Source: Branchinecta lynchi
Taxonomy: Eukaryota > Arthropoda > Branchiopoda > Anostraca > Branchinectidae
NCBI GenBank assembly: GCA_023053575.1
Contig: JAKZAP010000005.1
Span: forward strand, 9,362,001 to 9,426,000
Length of the DNA stretch: 64,000 nucleotides
Reading direction: 5' to 3'
Part shown: positions 46,381-57,682 of the stretch, piece by piece
Layout: each line of letters begins with the position of its first letter
Numbering within the stretch: position 1 is the stretch's first letter
Notes under the pieces: model-generated
What the model was told of the DNA's origin: nothing
What the model saw: the letters and a program-made list of their open reading frames with translations, nothing else
The model's database searches: none
Made by a program: the position numbers and the translations under genes

Positions 46381-48202
46381 TTTTATGGCACTTGCCCTTC
46401 GGCCAAGTGTTATGTAGCGATCGCAATTTCTGTCTATCGGTCGATCAGTCGGTCCGTGTTTTGCTAGTTCGAGCACTTCCACATAAGCTAGGACGATGAA
46501 ACTTGGCATGCATATATATATATATACGTGTATTTAAAAGCCAGTGGCCATCGGGACCACAAAAGATTAAGTTGGAAATAGTCAATTCCCTGATCCAAGC
46601 ATCGTGGGGGAGTGGAGGAAGGGGGAATCCAGAACCTTGCAGTATTGATAACTTTTGAACGGGTAGTCGGATCTTAATCCGATTGCCCGTTAGAGTCAAG
46701 GGATCCGCATGAACCTTGGTGGGTAGAACAAGCACAAGTCCTAGATACATCGTTGACCTAACTGGACCGGATTCGGAAACTTGGAAGGCGGATCAGGGAC
46801 CCGAAAAGACTGCTTGAGAATTGTCGTTTCCCCGATCCGACCATCATGGGGGAGTGGAGGGATGGGACTTTTGAACGAGTGATCGGATTTTAATAAAACT
46901 TTAACAAAACAGGTGGAATCTTTAAAGAGGTATCGTCTCAGGTTTTCCGTGTCAAGTTCTGACTAGATCCGATCCTTGTATGGGGGGAGGGTCGAGGGGG
47001 CTTCGGAAATCTCGTGAAACGGTTAGAGTCGAGGGATTGGGATAGAACTAGGTGGGAAGAGCAAGCATTAGCCCTAGATACGTAATTGGCAGAACCAAAT
47101 CGTATCTGGGCTCTGTGGGGGTAATTGGAGGGTGTTTCCCGGAATTCCGTTGATCGCCAGTTAGGATAGTTTCAGATATTCTACGGATGATGGAACTTTG
47201 GAGGTGTAATAGCGACTTAAGAACCAGACATAATGCCCTCGGAAAACTTATGTTCCTGGATCCGACCATCTTTGGATAGTTGAGTTAAGGGAAGGGGAAT
47301 CCGGAAATCACTGGCTTCCGTAAGTTGCGAACGGGTGGTCCGATTCGAGTGAAACTTTATGGGTGATAAGAACTGATAATCTAGACAAGCAAGACATGCG
47401 TCCTAACCAGATGTGGCCACGGTCGGGAGAGAGGAACCAAAAGGATGAACAGAATGGGATGCAAGCTGGAAGTACCGAGTTTATGCGGCCTTGATTTGTT
47501 ACTTGGCGTCTGGACTCTGGGTCGGATCCGTCCGCGGTAGAACCGGAAATTTGCAGATAGGCTATGCTCCGATTCCAGTCAAACTTGCTCGACGGGAATA
47601 GGAGATGTAAGAAAGGCTACGTCTCCGAGTCGTATTCAGCCACAGAGGGGGCCGTGGGGAGTTGGAAGGTTGAGTCCTGGAAATGTTGTGGCTCGCATAG
47701 GAGTCAAACAAGTGAAGCGACTTGAATGAAACTTGAAATATAGAGAGGTCGCATGCCGTAGATGGAATATTTTTGGGACCCACCGACCACGGAAGGGAAG
47801 GAGGGGGGAGAGTTACCGGAAGTTCCCAAAAAATGTTCAGATTTGAGTGAAACTTGACAGTTGGTAAGAGAAAATGCTTCCGACGATTCATTTAGGATTC
47901 TGAACCAGATTCGGCTGCGGTAAGGGGAGTTCGAGGGGGGGGGGGGGTACCAGAAATCCTGTGGCATGTTCTAGGGACCAAACGAGCGGATCTATTTGGT
48001 TGAAACTTGGAAGGTAGAAAACTCATTTGCCCTATGGATGATCCGAGGCGATGCCGGAAATGCTCGGACTTGACTGAAACTAGATATCCTATTTCTAGGT
48101 CCGAACCGCATTTTTGGATGGCGGGGTATTTTATGACGTTCTCATCTACTTTCTTGTACCACCTACTCATATGAAGTGCCATATGAGCTCGTAGCTCTTC
48201 TT
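46381..48202 (+). mobile_element. Family B element, copy 9 (both ends present)
   Basis: It starts TTTTATGGCACTTGCCCTTC with a CAAGTG fold-back arm and a GTCY-like run that is degraded (CGGTCGATCAGTCGGTCCGT). A (AT)n insert is at about 46513-46525. It ends AAGTGCCATATGAGCTCGTA then GCTCTTCTT. Confidence 0.7.
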
Positions 48203-48367
48203 AAAAGAGGAATATAGAAAAGAAAGCAATTATAACCCATCAAAAAGAAATTTGTCAGTCTTTAGCCAGGAAACAATGCAGAACATCGTATACTGGTTGG
48301 TTGACCAGGATTTTTGGTGGGGGTGATGACTTCAGTAAAGGCAATACTTGCCTCTTGAACGGGTATT

Positions 48368-49035
48368 GAATGGATTTGAGACCAAATACGTCGAAAATGT
48401 ATTCGAGAATCCCTCAAATGTCTTCGAAAAATCGTGTTTCTATTCGAGAATCGATAAAAAGTCTTCGAGACACTACACAATGTATTCGAGAAAAGATTAA
48501 AGTATCCGAGAATATTTTAAAAGTATTCGACATTTCAGGGACCCCACGCACTATTTACTATTCTACTTAAAGTATATTAAAATATCTGAATACTTTAAAA
48601 CTAGGCTGTGTTTCAACAAATAACCCACAGTTTTGGCTGTTTTAAGTTTTTTTCGAGACCCATTGACTCACAGCGACAATAGGGGAAAAGTGAACATAAC
48701 CGTTTTTTCTGATGGAAAAACTTCTCGCAGGCAACCGTCGACAGCGTGATACGCATCGAAGGGAGCAAAACACGGCAATCATTTTTTAAATTCTCGAATG
48801 TACTTTCGTGGAAGTATGTCATTCTCGAATATTTGCGTCATTTTCGAGTTCTTATTTTAATTTTAATGTGAACTACACTTTGGAAATTCTCGACTACTTT
48901 TCATCTTTTCTTGGATACTGTTAGTCGTTTATGGAAGACTTAAAAAAAATGTCGATGACTTTTTATCGATTCTCAAAGACAATATTTGAGGGATTCTCGA
49001 ATGCATTTTCGACGTATTTAGCCTCAAATCATTCC
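48368..49035. mobile_element. Element I: inverted ends built of TATTCGAGAAT words
   Basis: The left end GAATGGATTTGAGACCAAAT then ACGTCGAAAATG is matched inverted at the right (CATTTTCGACGT, CTCAAATCATTCC). Inside both arms the word (T/G)TATTCGAGAA(T/A) is repeated and varied. The central 250 bp do not code for a recognisable protein. Length is 668 bp. Confidence 0.75.
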
Positions 49036-49130
49036 ATAGATCGTTCGTGATTATTTTCCAAACGCGTTTTGGGGGAGTAAACGTGTACATTTTCTTGCCC
49101 ACTTCTCAGGGAGATTGAAACCTTACCTTA

Positions 49131-49296
49131 AAGTGCGAACACACGATCAGGATTTCCCGGCCGGATTTCTTGCACTTGCTTGCATCATCAAGTTGAACAA
49201 ATTTCAACTTTTCAGGCTGGAAGTGATGCTGTTGGCAAAAATCCGGGCAGGAATTCCAGTCAGGGAGCTCCCGATCCTGATCGTGTGTTCGCACTT
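49131..49296. mobile_element. 166-bp MITE with 22-bp inverted repeats
   Basis: AAGTGCGAACACACGATCAG opens it and its complement CTGATCGTGTGTTCGCACTT closes it. It lies between element I and the 3' end of a minus-strand LINE. No flanking duplication was read. Confidence 0.8.
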
Positions 49297-49299
49297 GTA

Positions 49300-50850
49300 G
49301 ACCTTAGTTCCTCCAGAGCGATCGGTGGCGCATAGGGCGTCGACAAAGCCTCTCCATTCGTCCCGCATTGATGCCGCAGCGGTGACGTCTTTCTGTTCAG
49401 GTACTAGTGAGCCAGCCGCCCTCAGATCTCGGTCATATGTTCGCCTCAATGTGTTTTGGGGGAGGCCTCGCTTTCTTCTCCCGTCTGGCTTCCACTCGTA
49501 GGTTGTTCGAGGAAGACGGCTCACATCCATACGAAGGACGTGTCACGAGGTATGTCAACCGCCGTCTTTTTCGCTCGATGACAGACGGCTGACCTGTTTT
49601 TCTGCGTATTTCTGGATTGGTGATTTTCTGTTGCCAGCTTATATTCAAGAGTATCGAGAGTACATTGCTGTTGAAGAGTCGTAGCTTCAGTCGCATTGAA
49701 TATTTGTTGCTTCTCCAAATAAGTTTCAATCTATTGAAGGCCCCTGTTGCTTGCCCAATTCTACGTTTTATCTCGGTCGAAATCAATCCATTACAGTCAA
49801 TCCAGGTACTTGAGCACTTGAACTTCTGGACTTGTTCTAGATCCTTTTTTTTTTGCATTGGAGAACAAGCGGCGAGCTCGTGATGGCCATGCTCTTCGAT
49901 TGATCAACTTTTATTGTTAGCCTTACATTCTCTGCATTTTCAGTGATAGTGTCAAGTAGCCGCTGCAACCGTTCTTTACAGTATTCGAGAAGGACAACAT
50001 GGTCCGCATAGTCCAGATCGAACAGTTGCTTGTTGCTTACTTTTACACCGTATCCCTATGCGAATCTCAGGGCAAAATCCATTATGATTATAAATAGCAT
50101 GGGGGAAAGTACACACCCTTGACGGACACCAGACATAATCTTGAAAAATCTGGTTATATTGTTTTCGGTCTTTACGCAACATTCCGATTCTTCATAGAGC
50201 GGTATAATCAAATTTATTATTTTATCGGGAATTCCATAATATTTCAGGATTCTCCACAAGCGATCTCGTTCAACCGAGTCAAAGGCCATTTCGAAGTCAA
50301 TGAATAGGAGGTAGAGCTTTTTCTTCCATTCTCTTGATTCTTCGACAAGCCTTCTCAGTACAAATATTAGATCAGACCATGATCTCACAGTTCTGAAACC
50401 ATGCTGCTCTTCTCGCAGATTTTCGTCTAGTGTTTTTCGCAGACGCTGCAAGATGACGGAGGCCAATAGTTTGGATCAGACAGGGAGAAGATACCTCTCC
50501 AGTTATTGCAGTTCACCGTGTCTCAATTTTTGAAGAGTTTGACAAGGATGCCTTTGCTCCAATCTCTTGGGACCTTCCCTAAGGTCCATATCTTGTTTAA
50601 GAGGGCGAGCCAAATGAATATGCAGGTACTAATTGAGTACTTCAGCATTTCTGCTGAGATCCCATCAATACACGGGGCTCGTCCATTTTTAAGCTTCTTT
50701 GCTGCATACATTATCTCCTTGGCACTCGGAGGGTCTGTATTGATGTCTAATTGCATAAAAGGGATGTCAAGTACATTTGCTCGGCCACAGGTTCTTGGTC
50801 TATTCAAAGGTTTTTCGAAATGGGAAGCCCATCTAACCAGCAAAGAAAAG
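49300..50850 (-). pseudogene. RTE-like LINE reverse transcriptase, several frames, YADH active site
   Basis: Reading 5' to 3' on the minus strand: KLKNGRAPCIDGISAEMLKY and VPRDWSKGILVKLF (50523-50843), then QHGFR, LLFIDFEMAFDSV and SGVRQGCVLSPMLF (50056-50466). Near 49980-50040, in a third frame, is DYADHVVLLE, where the catalytic YADD is changed to YADH. Then come an IKRRIGQATGAFNRL segment and a C-terminal WKPDGRRKRGLPQNTLRRTY with RDEWRGFVDALCA (49320-49530). The C-terminal motif is typical of RTE-type LINEs. At least two frameshifts and the lost aspartate make it inactive. The endonuclease is missing at the 5' side. Confidence 0.85.
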
Positions 50851-50983
50851 CGATATCGAAACCATATATAGGGGATTGGATTAGGATTAAAATGTCCAGT
50901 TTTGGATACGGAGTAAATTTTAAGCGTATTTTACGAAAAAATAGCAAAAAGGTATAATTGTATTTTCTTTGCCTACTAAAACA

Positions 50984-52555
50984 AACAAGAGCTGGGAGAT
51001 CATTTGGCACTTGGAAGGCTTGTTAAAAGGAAGAAAGTAGGAATTTGACAGTTCGTGGGTTTGTTGTGATCATTCGTTAGCAAAACCCTTGAGATATAGG
51101 AATGACGATGGACCCTAGAAATCACGAGAACGTATCGTTTGGTAATCTTTTTGCATTTGGCTGTGATGATGCGCACTTTAAGGGCGCTAGAAACTCATCT
51201 GTAATCCAAACCCTAGAGGCCAAAATGATCCTGGGCCTATTAGGATCATGAATATATATGGTTTTGTCAAAGTATTTTTTTTTTACTTTTCAGTTAAGAT
51301 GCGCACTTTAAGTGTGCTAGAAATTCATTTCTAAGCAGAACCCTTGAGGCAAAAATGATCACGGGCTTATGGGGATCATCCTGCCCCCTTGGAACTCCTT
51401 TTCTCCCTCCCTCCACTCCCCACAGGATGGTCAAATGAAGAAACGACTGTTCTTCAGTTAAAATTATGAAGTCGCCGTTTTACCTGCGACGTTTCATCGT
51501 CCTAGCACATCTGTAAGCGTCTTAAGTCGGGATCAGCGGAATTCCGAAACCCTCCGTCCAACTCTCCCCACAGTTTTCGGGTCCGGTCCGGTCTTGTCAA
51601 CTCTGTATCCAGTGCTTGTGCTTGTTCTGTCCACTAAGTTTCCTTCCAATCCGTCCACTCTGAGTCAATTCCCCGATTCGACCACCGTGGGGGGGGGGGA
51701 GGGAGCGGGAATCCGGAATATTAGCGTATTTATAGCTTTTGAACGCGGAAACGGATCTTAATGAAACTAGATACTTGGACGGTTTCCGGTTCCTCCCTTC
51801 AACTCCCCCCAAAGTCACCTAGCCAGTCCGGACTTCATACACGAGGTCTTTCCAAATATCTAGTTTCATTAAGATCCGTTTCCCCGTTCAAAAGTTATAA
51901 ATACGTCAATATTTCGGATTTCCGCTCCCTCCACTCCACCCACTGTGGTCGAATCGGGAAGTGACTATTTCCAAGCTAGTTCGGTCGGGTCCCTTGTATG
52001 CCTGTCGAGTTTCATTGTCCTAGCACATGGGTAAGCATCTTATGTCGGGATCACCGGAATTCCGGAACCCTCTCGACAACTTCCCCCGCAGTGCGCGGAT
52101 CCAATCCGGGTTTCTCAACTATGTATCTAGGGCTTGTGCTTGTTCTTCCCACCAAGTTTCATACCGATCCATCAACCCCAAACATGTCACATGATTCCCG
52201 GTTCCCCCAGCGACTCCCCCCAAAGTCACCGGATCCTTTCTGGACTTGAAGTGTGACATCTGAGATATGAGGTCTTTTCAAACATCGAGTTCCATTAAGA
52301 TCCGATTTCCTGTTCCAAAGTTACAAATTTATCAAAATTCCGGATTCCCCTTCCCTCCCCTCCCCCCCCCCCGGTTGTCGAATCAGAGGAGTGAATATTT
52401 CTAAATTAGTTTGGTCGAATCCCCGATATGCCTGCCAATTTTCATCGTCCTAGCCCTTCTGGAAGTACCCTAACTCGAAAACAGTGGACCGACAGACCGA
52501 CCGACCGAAAAGTGATCGGTATATGGCACTTGAGCGGAGCTAGGGCCATAAAAAA
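50984..52555 (-). mobile_element. Family B element, copy 10, inserted in a duplicated host segment
   Basis: At the left (3') end it reads AACAAGAGCTGGGAGATC then TTTGGCACTTGG, and at the right (5') end TATGGCACTTGAGCGG, GGGCCATAAAAA. An extra minisatellite with TGCGCACTTTAAG and GCAAAAATGATC lies in its 3' part. The flanking sequence is uninterrupted at 54176-54240. Confidence 0.7.
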
Positions 52556-52682
52556 GGCAAATTCGGTGGTAATGCTGTGGTAGTTGCTCTTGATCAATAA
52601 AAATCTAGTCCATTCCGTTCCACCCCAGCTTTCCAAGAAAAGAACTCAAAACCTGGTTTTGACTTCGAGAAAATTACTGGCC

Positions 52683-54171
52683 TTTTATGGCACTTGCAGC
52701 TCCGCACAAGTGCCATATACCGATCTCTTTTCGGTATGTCGGCCACTTTTCGGTCTGTCAGGCCACTCATCTCGAGTTTGGGTACTTTCAGAGGTGCTAG
52801 GAGATGAAACTTGGCAGGCATATTAGGGGGCCCAACAAACTTACGTGGAAATAGTCACTTCTCCAGCTAAACCACCATGGGGGGAGTGGAGGAAAATTTT
52901 TAACTTTTTAACGGGGAATCGGATCTTAATGAAACTTGGTATTTGGAAAGACCTCCTGTCACACTTCAACTCCGGAACGGATCCCGCTGACTTTGGTGGG
53001 AGGTGAAGGTGGGAACTGGAAATCGTGTGACATGTTCAGAGTGGACGGACCGGGAGGAAACTTGGTGGGAATAATAAGAACAAGCCCCAGATACATAGTT
53101 GACATAACCGGATCGGGTCCAAACACTGTGGGGGGAGTTCAAGGGAGGGTCCCGGAATTTCGGTGATCGAAAATTTCGGTGATCGTTTCGGTGACGCATG
53201 TGCTAGAACGATGAAACTTGGCCGGGATCTCAGGGACTCGACAATTAAATTTAAGAACAGTCGTTTCTCCGATTTGACCATTGCGGGGGGAGTGGAGCGA
53301 GGGGGAGTCCAGAACCTTGAGAAATGTCCAACTCTTGAACGGGTGATCGGATCTTAAAGAAACTTTATATTCGGAAAAAACTCTCAAATGTCTTATTTCA
53401 AGTTCTGACAGGATCCGATCAATGTGGGGGAGTCTGAGGGGGGGGGGGGAACAAAAATTTTTGACACGCTTAGAGTGTAGCGATTGGGATGACACTTGGT
53501 GAGAAGAACAAACCTAAGCCTTAGACAAACAGTAACAGAACCGAACCGGATTCGGGCACTCTGGGGGAGTTGGAGGGTGGTCCAGAATTCCAATGATCGC
53601 AATTTAAGGTACTTCCAGATGTACCAGGACGACGAAGCTTGACTTGAACATTAGAGACCTGACAAGATTGGCTTAGAAATTGTCACTTTTCAGATCCAAC
53701 CATCCCTTAAAGTATTCTCTTCACCGCAAAGTACAAAAATACTTTTAAGCAAAACCTACATTTTCATGATTCCCATGAGCCCGTGATCATTTTTGCCTCA
53801 AGGGTGATGCCCAGGTATGACTTTCCAGCACCCTTAAAGTGCGCATCATAACCGAAGAGTAAAAAAAAATACTTTTGATCAGAGCATATATATTCATGGT
53901 CCTAAAGGGCCCAGGATCATTTTTGCCTCAAGGGTTTTGATTACAGATGAATTTCTAGCACCATTAATGTGCATCATCACAACCAAGTGCAAAAAAAACA
54001 AAATCCTTTTTGTCCAACGATACATTCTCGTGATTTCCAAAGGTCCATCTTTATTCTTATCTCAGGGGTTTTGCTTACAATCGATCACAACAAACCTACG
54101 AATTGGCAAATTCCTACTTTCATCATTTTACCAAGCCTTGCAAGTGCCATATGAGCTTCCATCTAAGATCT
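52683..54171 (+). mobile_element. Family B element, copy 11 (inverted partner of copy 10)
   Basis: It starts TTTTATGGCACTTGCAGCT with a fold-back CACAAGTGCCAT and a GTC-rich run. It carries the same extra minisatellite as copy 10 (about 53700-54080) and ends CAAGTGCCATATGAGCTTCC with a decayed terminus. With copy 10 it makes a large inverted repeat around a 127-bp spacer. Confidence 0.7.
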
Positions 54172-54356
54172 AACTGTACTTTCTTTACTTATTAAAACAA
54201 AGAGGTCAAATTCGGCGGTAACACTGTGCTAGTCACTCTTTGTCAATAAAACTGTGTTCCATTCTGTTTAACCGCAGCTTTCAGGAGTTCTTCTAAGATG
54301 AAAGCTCAAAAGCTGGCTTGGAGTTCGGAGAAATTACTGGCTTTTTGCAGTTTCAC
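54172..54356 (+). repeat. Uninterrupted copy of the segment split by B copies 10 and 11
   Basis: It reads TGTACTTTCTTTACTTATTA, then AAAACAAAGAGGTCAAATTC, and ends GAAATTACTGGCTTTTTGCA. The same text, diverged, flanks copy 10 (50959-50983 and 52556-52682) and stops at the start of copy 11. Confidence 0.7.
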
Positions 54357-55387
54357 CGTCCGTGCCGCTCTCATCTCTTACTACTTCTTGTTCAAGTACT
54401 AGCATTTTGGTTTTCTTGTCTTTTTCGTTAGTGTTTTCAAGAGTCAGTCTTCCAAACTACTTACAGGTATCGAAGGAGGCTCAAGAGTTTCTGGGAACAG
54501 ATCTTCTCGTAAAGGGCGCACTCGGTAGTTGACGAGTCTCGGTTACCTGTAGCATTTTTCCAGAATTGATGAGGGTTCGAAATAGCTTTTGGTAGACTAA
54601 TGAACTTCATGCTTTTAATAATGCATTGTTCCCTGTTGCGGTCCTAATTGGAAGAGTGGGCAACGGGTAGTGTTTTTACAATGTTTGTTTATGTAGCATA
54701 GGCTGTACAAGTTATTTTATATAGAAAATTATCAGACCTGGACTTAGTTTATTTATCAGTCATTTCTGGTATGTTTAACGCGACTCACTGAAAGAGCGAA
54801 ATGAAAGGAAAAGCATGGTAAATGAATAAAAATAAGAGTAAATTTATAATAAAAACGAAAAGCTGGAAAAGGAGTCTCCAGAACCTGAAGAAGGGGTGCC
54901 AAACAGACAAAATGACGTCATTCGACAACGCGGGCCTGAGTTTCATTTTTCTAACTTCGTGCATTTTTGCTTTTTTAATACGCTTGCATCCTAGTAGGCT
55001 ATATCCTTCCACTTTATATTACTCTTTACTCTCGCAATACACCTCTCTTTTCCCTTCTCCAGTCGTCCAGTCAGAAGCTCTGGATGACACCATGACAGAG
55101 CACTCAAACAGGGGTATGTGCAAGCTGTTCATTCTAGCGTATCATACCTTTGAAGGCTCTTACTGATAGCATAGCTCCGTTTGACAACCGGGTAAGTGTG
55201 TCTTTAACCTTTGTATTTTACCTGAACTTCCCCATAATCCTGTAACAACTCTTTAAATCGGTTCAGAAATTTCCTGATAGCCGGAAGTTGAACAAATACA
55301 ATGTTTCTCGTGCACTCTGTCCAGTTCGCTGATGTAGGCTATTTCCAACCGAGGTCGAACTAACCTCTCAAGAGGGAACATTCTACG
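54357..55387. other. Unassigned DNA
   Basis: A 114-codon plus frame at 54822-55166 and a minus frame over the same bases show no family resemblance. No element ends are recognised. Confidence 0.35.
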
Positions 55388-56106
55388 GCTACCTATCACG
55401 AGACAAGTTTTCACGAGACAGCTCTGTCACGAGACAAAAATTATCCGGAGACAAATCATCACGAGGCAAACCTTAATCAAGACAATTTCCGTGAGACAAA
55501 TCCGGCATAAAAGACTTTCTATAAATTTCTCGACAACGAGTTCTCGAAGGGCTTCTTTGTAGGCTTTCTTGGTAGGAATACTGGTCAAAATTTCAATTTT
55601 TCTCTTCGCTAACTCTCGAACTTTGTCGTTGACAATCGCGGCGGGGTTACATATGTGTTTGTGGTCAGCCGTGGTCACCGTGGAAGTTAGAGTAAACTTG
55701 CCATTACATTCTTTCCCTCGTACTGAACAGCCTTTGTCAGAGTATCTGTAGTAGCTGCTTTCTAAATATGTTGAAAGTAGAACGAACTTGTAGCCACTAG
55801 TACGGACTGCCGTCCCTCCTCTCGCAGTTTTCACCATTTTGAACTGAATTTGGGTTGACATTCTGTTTCCAAAACCAAACTAACTACTATCCTAACATGC
55901 ACTCTCTACTATATGTACGGTAGTTTACTCTAAGCTAATTGTCTTAATCCTAATTTTCTTAATCCGGGTTTTCTCGTGTAAGGGCTGCCTAATGAATAAG
56001 CCTCTCGAAGATTTGTCTAATGCTATGATTGCCACGTGCGGATTTGCCTCTTGACACTTGTCAAAAGCCGATTGTCTCTTGAAAATTTGTCTCGTGATAT
56101 TCTCCC
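55388..56106 (-). mobile_element. Element E: Mutator-like deletion derivative carrying a FLYWCH gene
   Basis: A 9-bp direct repeat CATTCTACG flanks it (55379-55387 and 56107-56115). Both ends carry inverted TATCACGAGACAA followed by further copies of the word TCACGAGACAAATT: about seven on the left and six diverged ones on the right. The interior encodes a FLYWCH zinc finger on the minus strand. Mutator-like elements are known for 9-bp duplications and, in many invertebrates, FLYWCH domains. The transposase core is absent. Confidence 0.78.
55427..55861 (-). CDS. FLYWCH-type zinc-finger protein, truncated into the terminal repeat
   Basis: 144 codons. Residues about 9-75 resemble a FLYWCH domain: RGGTAVRTSGYKFVLLSTY, then YYRYSDKGC, a second cysteine six residues on (KECNGKFTLT), and the closing DHKH. 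The pattern C-x6-C…H-x-H is the zinc-ligand set. Next comes a charged helix (KVRELAKRKIEILTS, then IPTKKAYKEALRELVVEKF), as in the linker that precedes transposase in Mutator-like proteins. The last 25 or so residues (LLCRICLTEIVLIKVCLVMI) are translated from the CACGAGACAAA word array. This shows that the 3' part of the gene was deleted up to the terminal repeat. It would be a DNA-binding protein without catalytic activity, if expressed at all. Confidence 0.7.
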   Translation of the reverse strand: MSTQIQFKMVKTARGGTAVRTSGYKFVLLSTYLESSYYRYSDKGCSVRGKECNGKFTLTSTVTTADHKHICNPAAIVNDKVRELAKRKIEILTSIPTKKAYKEALRELVVEKFIESLLCRICLTEIVLIKVCLVMICLRIIFVS

Positions 56107-56115
56107 CATTCTACG

Positions 56116-56555
56116 TGTGCTCTTGGAATAGAGCTAATCCTCTCTGAGCAAAGTTTGCTCAGAAAGAAAATTTGGTAATGTTTCTATTTCGGATTCTGTA
56201 ATATCTTCAAGTTGAATGAATGCAACCACGCAACTTAAAACAATATCACAGTCACAGCACGGGGAGAGAGAATCTCAAAAAAGATAGTGACCGAAACCAA
56301 ATATATAAGTAAAACGAATTGAATTGCCTCTCCTCCTTTTAATAACCCAACCCCATGTTATAATCTTCATAAATCATCAAGTTTATAAACAGAAAACGTC
56401 TATAACTCAGCGTAGTATAAGGTCATTGTCAACTGGTATGGTTTTCACACCGCTACCCTCACATAGTATCGGGTATATCTCAAATGAGCCAGGCGCCAGT
56501 GCTCAGGGAGGTATAACACTGACTCAATCACTAGCATTTAAGCCATACACGAGAA
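56116..56555. other. Unassigned DNA
   Basis: No gene recognised. A short phrase repeat (CTCTGAGCAAAGTTTGCTCAG) at about 56139-56163 forms a hairpin. Confidence 0.35.
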
Positions 56556-57223
56556 CAGTGGTTCCCAACCTTTACCGAACCCCTAATCAAGGTTCAAAAA
56601 GATTGCGTACCTAATTTTTCAGAACGTGAAAAAGATGATAGTTATTATCATAAATTATAAGGCATCATACATGTGTAAAATTATATACAAAATCAATGAG
56701 GCAATCCCTAGATGCTGCTTTGTAGCAACAATTTTGTCAAATCTCGGCTCGACGACATTGGCGGAATATTTTTTACAGTCAGCCTGTTTGTGTGTTTGGT
56801 TTTGATCTTCTCCGTGCTTTCATCAAGCTGCATCTCAAACTTTTTCGTTAGCTTAATTCGCAACCTCAATGACAATATCACTTCCAATGTCTTCGATTCT
56901 TCTTGAAATAACGTTGTTTGAAACAGGAGCAGATTTTACGGCAGTAAGCTAGCTGTTTTTTCGTATTTTTCGTGAAAGCAGTTACTAAAAAAAAAAAAGA
57001 CAGTCGGTAAAAATGACATGTCGGCCAGTACGAATACTTTGCCCCTTAAGATACATTTTGTCTGGTGATGCCTCTGCTGGTAATATTAGGCTTTCTTCAA
57101 TAAAAAATGAGTGAGGCGAAATTTTGAAGCTACAGACTAAATCAATTTTGGTTCCTTATCGCGTACCCCTTGAAAGAGTCTCACGTACCCCTTGGGGTAC
57201 GCGTGCCAACGGTTGGGAACCAT
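56556..57223. mobile_element. Non-autonomous hAT element, second copy, 3' end broken
   Basis: It starts CAGTGGTTCCCAACCTTTAC and runs parallel to the element at 35244-36000. Shared stretches include ATTATCATAAAT, CATCTC…CTTTTTCGTTAGC, GGTAATATTAGGCTTT and the GGGGTACGCGT end. It stops at GGTTGGGAACCAT, where a D-type element begins, so the last bases of the terminus were cut or displaced by that insertion. Confidence 0.8.
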
Positions 57224-57682
57224 GGGATCGACTAAATGCAGGAAAGGAAAGGCAAGAGAAAAGCAGGAAAGAATACTAAAACCAGGAAGGGCAAACTAAA
57301 ACGAGGAAAGAATTACCAGGAATCGAGGATTCAAAAAAATGGCAAGCCTTTCCTCTGTTTAGTATCCCGTGAGGGGTTGAAAACTTACATTTGTAACATT
57401 TCACCTTTTCCTCCTTTTAGTATTCGAAAAAAACTGGCACGCTGTGCCGTGCTTTTCCTCAGTTTAGTTTCTCGTGAGGCGTCGGTAACTTACATTTGTA
57501 AAGGTTCACCTTTTCCTCCTTTTAGTACCTTGTCGGTAGGCTATCATGAGTCCAGAGAGGGGTTGGCAACTAAGATATTTCAAGTCCACCATTTCTTTCC
57601 TGGTTTTAGTAGCTTGTCACGGAGAGTACCAAAACGAGGAAGGAAATTAGGAATTCTAAAAAACTGGCAAGCCTTTCTACTT
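57224..57682. mobile_element. Family D element 6 (GGAAA type)
   Basis: It starts GGGATCGACTAAATGCAGG. The word core is GGAAAGG (GCAGGAAAGGAAAGGCAAG, then AATACTAAAACCAGGAAGG), mirrored by CCTTTCCTCTGTTTAGTAT and CACCTTTTCCTCCTTTTAGT. TTTGTAA…GTTCACC phrases are repeated. A closing GTCGATCCC is not found, and the right side meets a truncated family A copy. A 186-codon frame across it is a repeat artefact, Lys/Arg-rich at its start. Confidence 0.6.

Noticed and set aside
54822..55166. 114-codon frame with a hydrophobic segment
   Set aside because: An equally long frame runs on the other strand, no family resemblance, AT-rich context.
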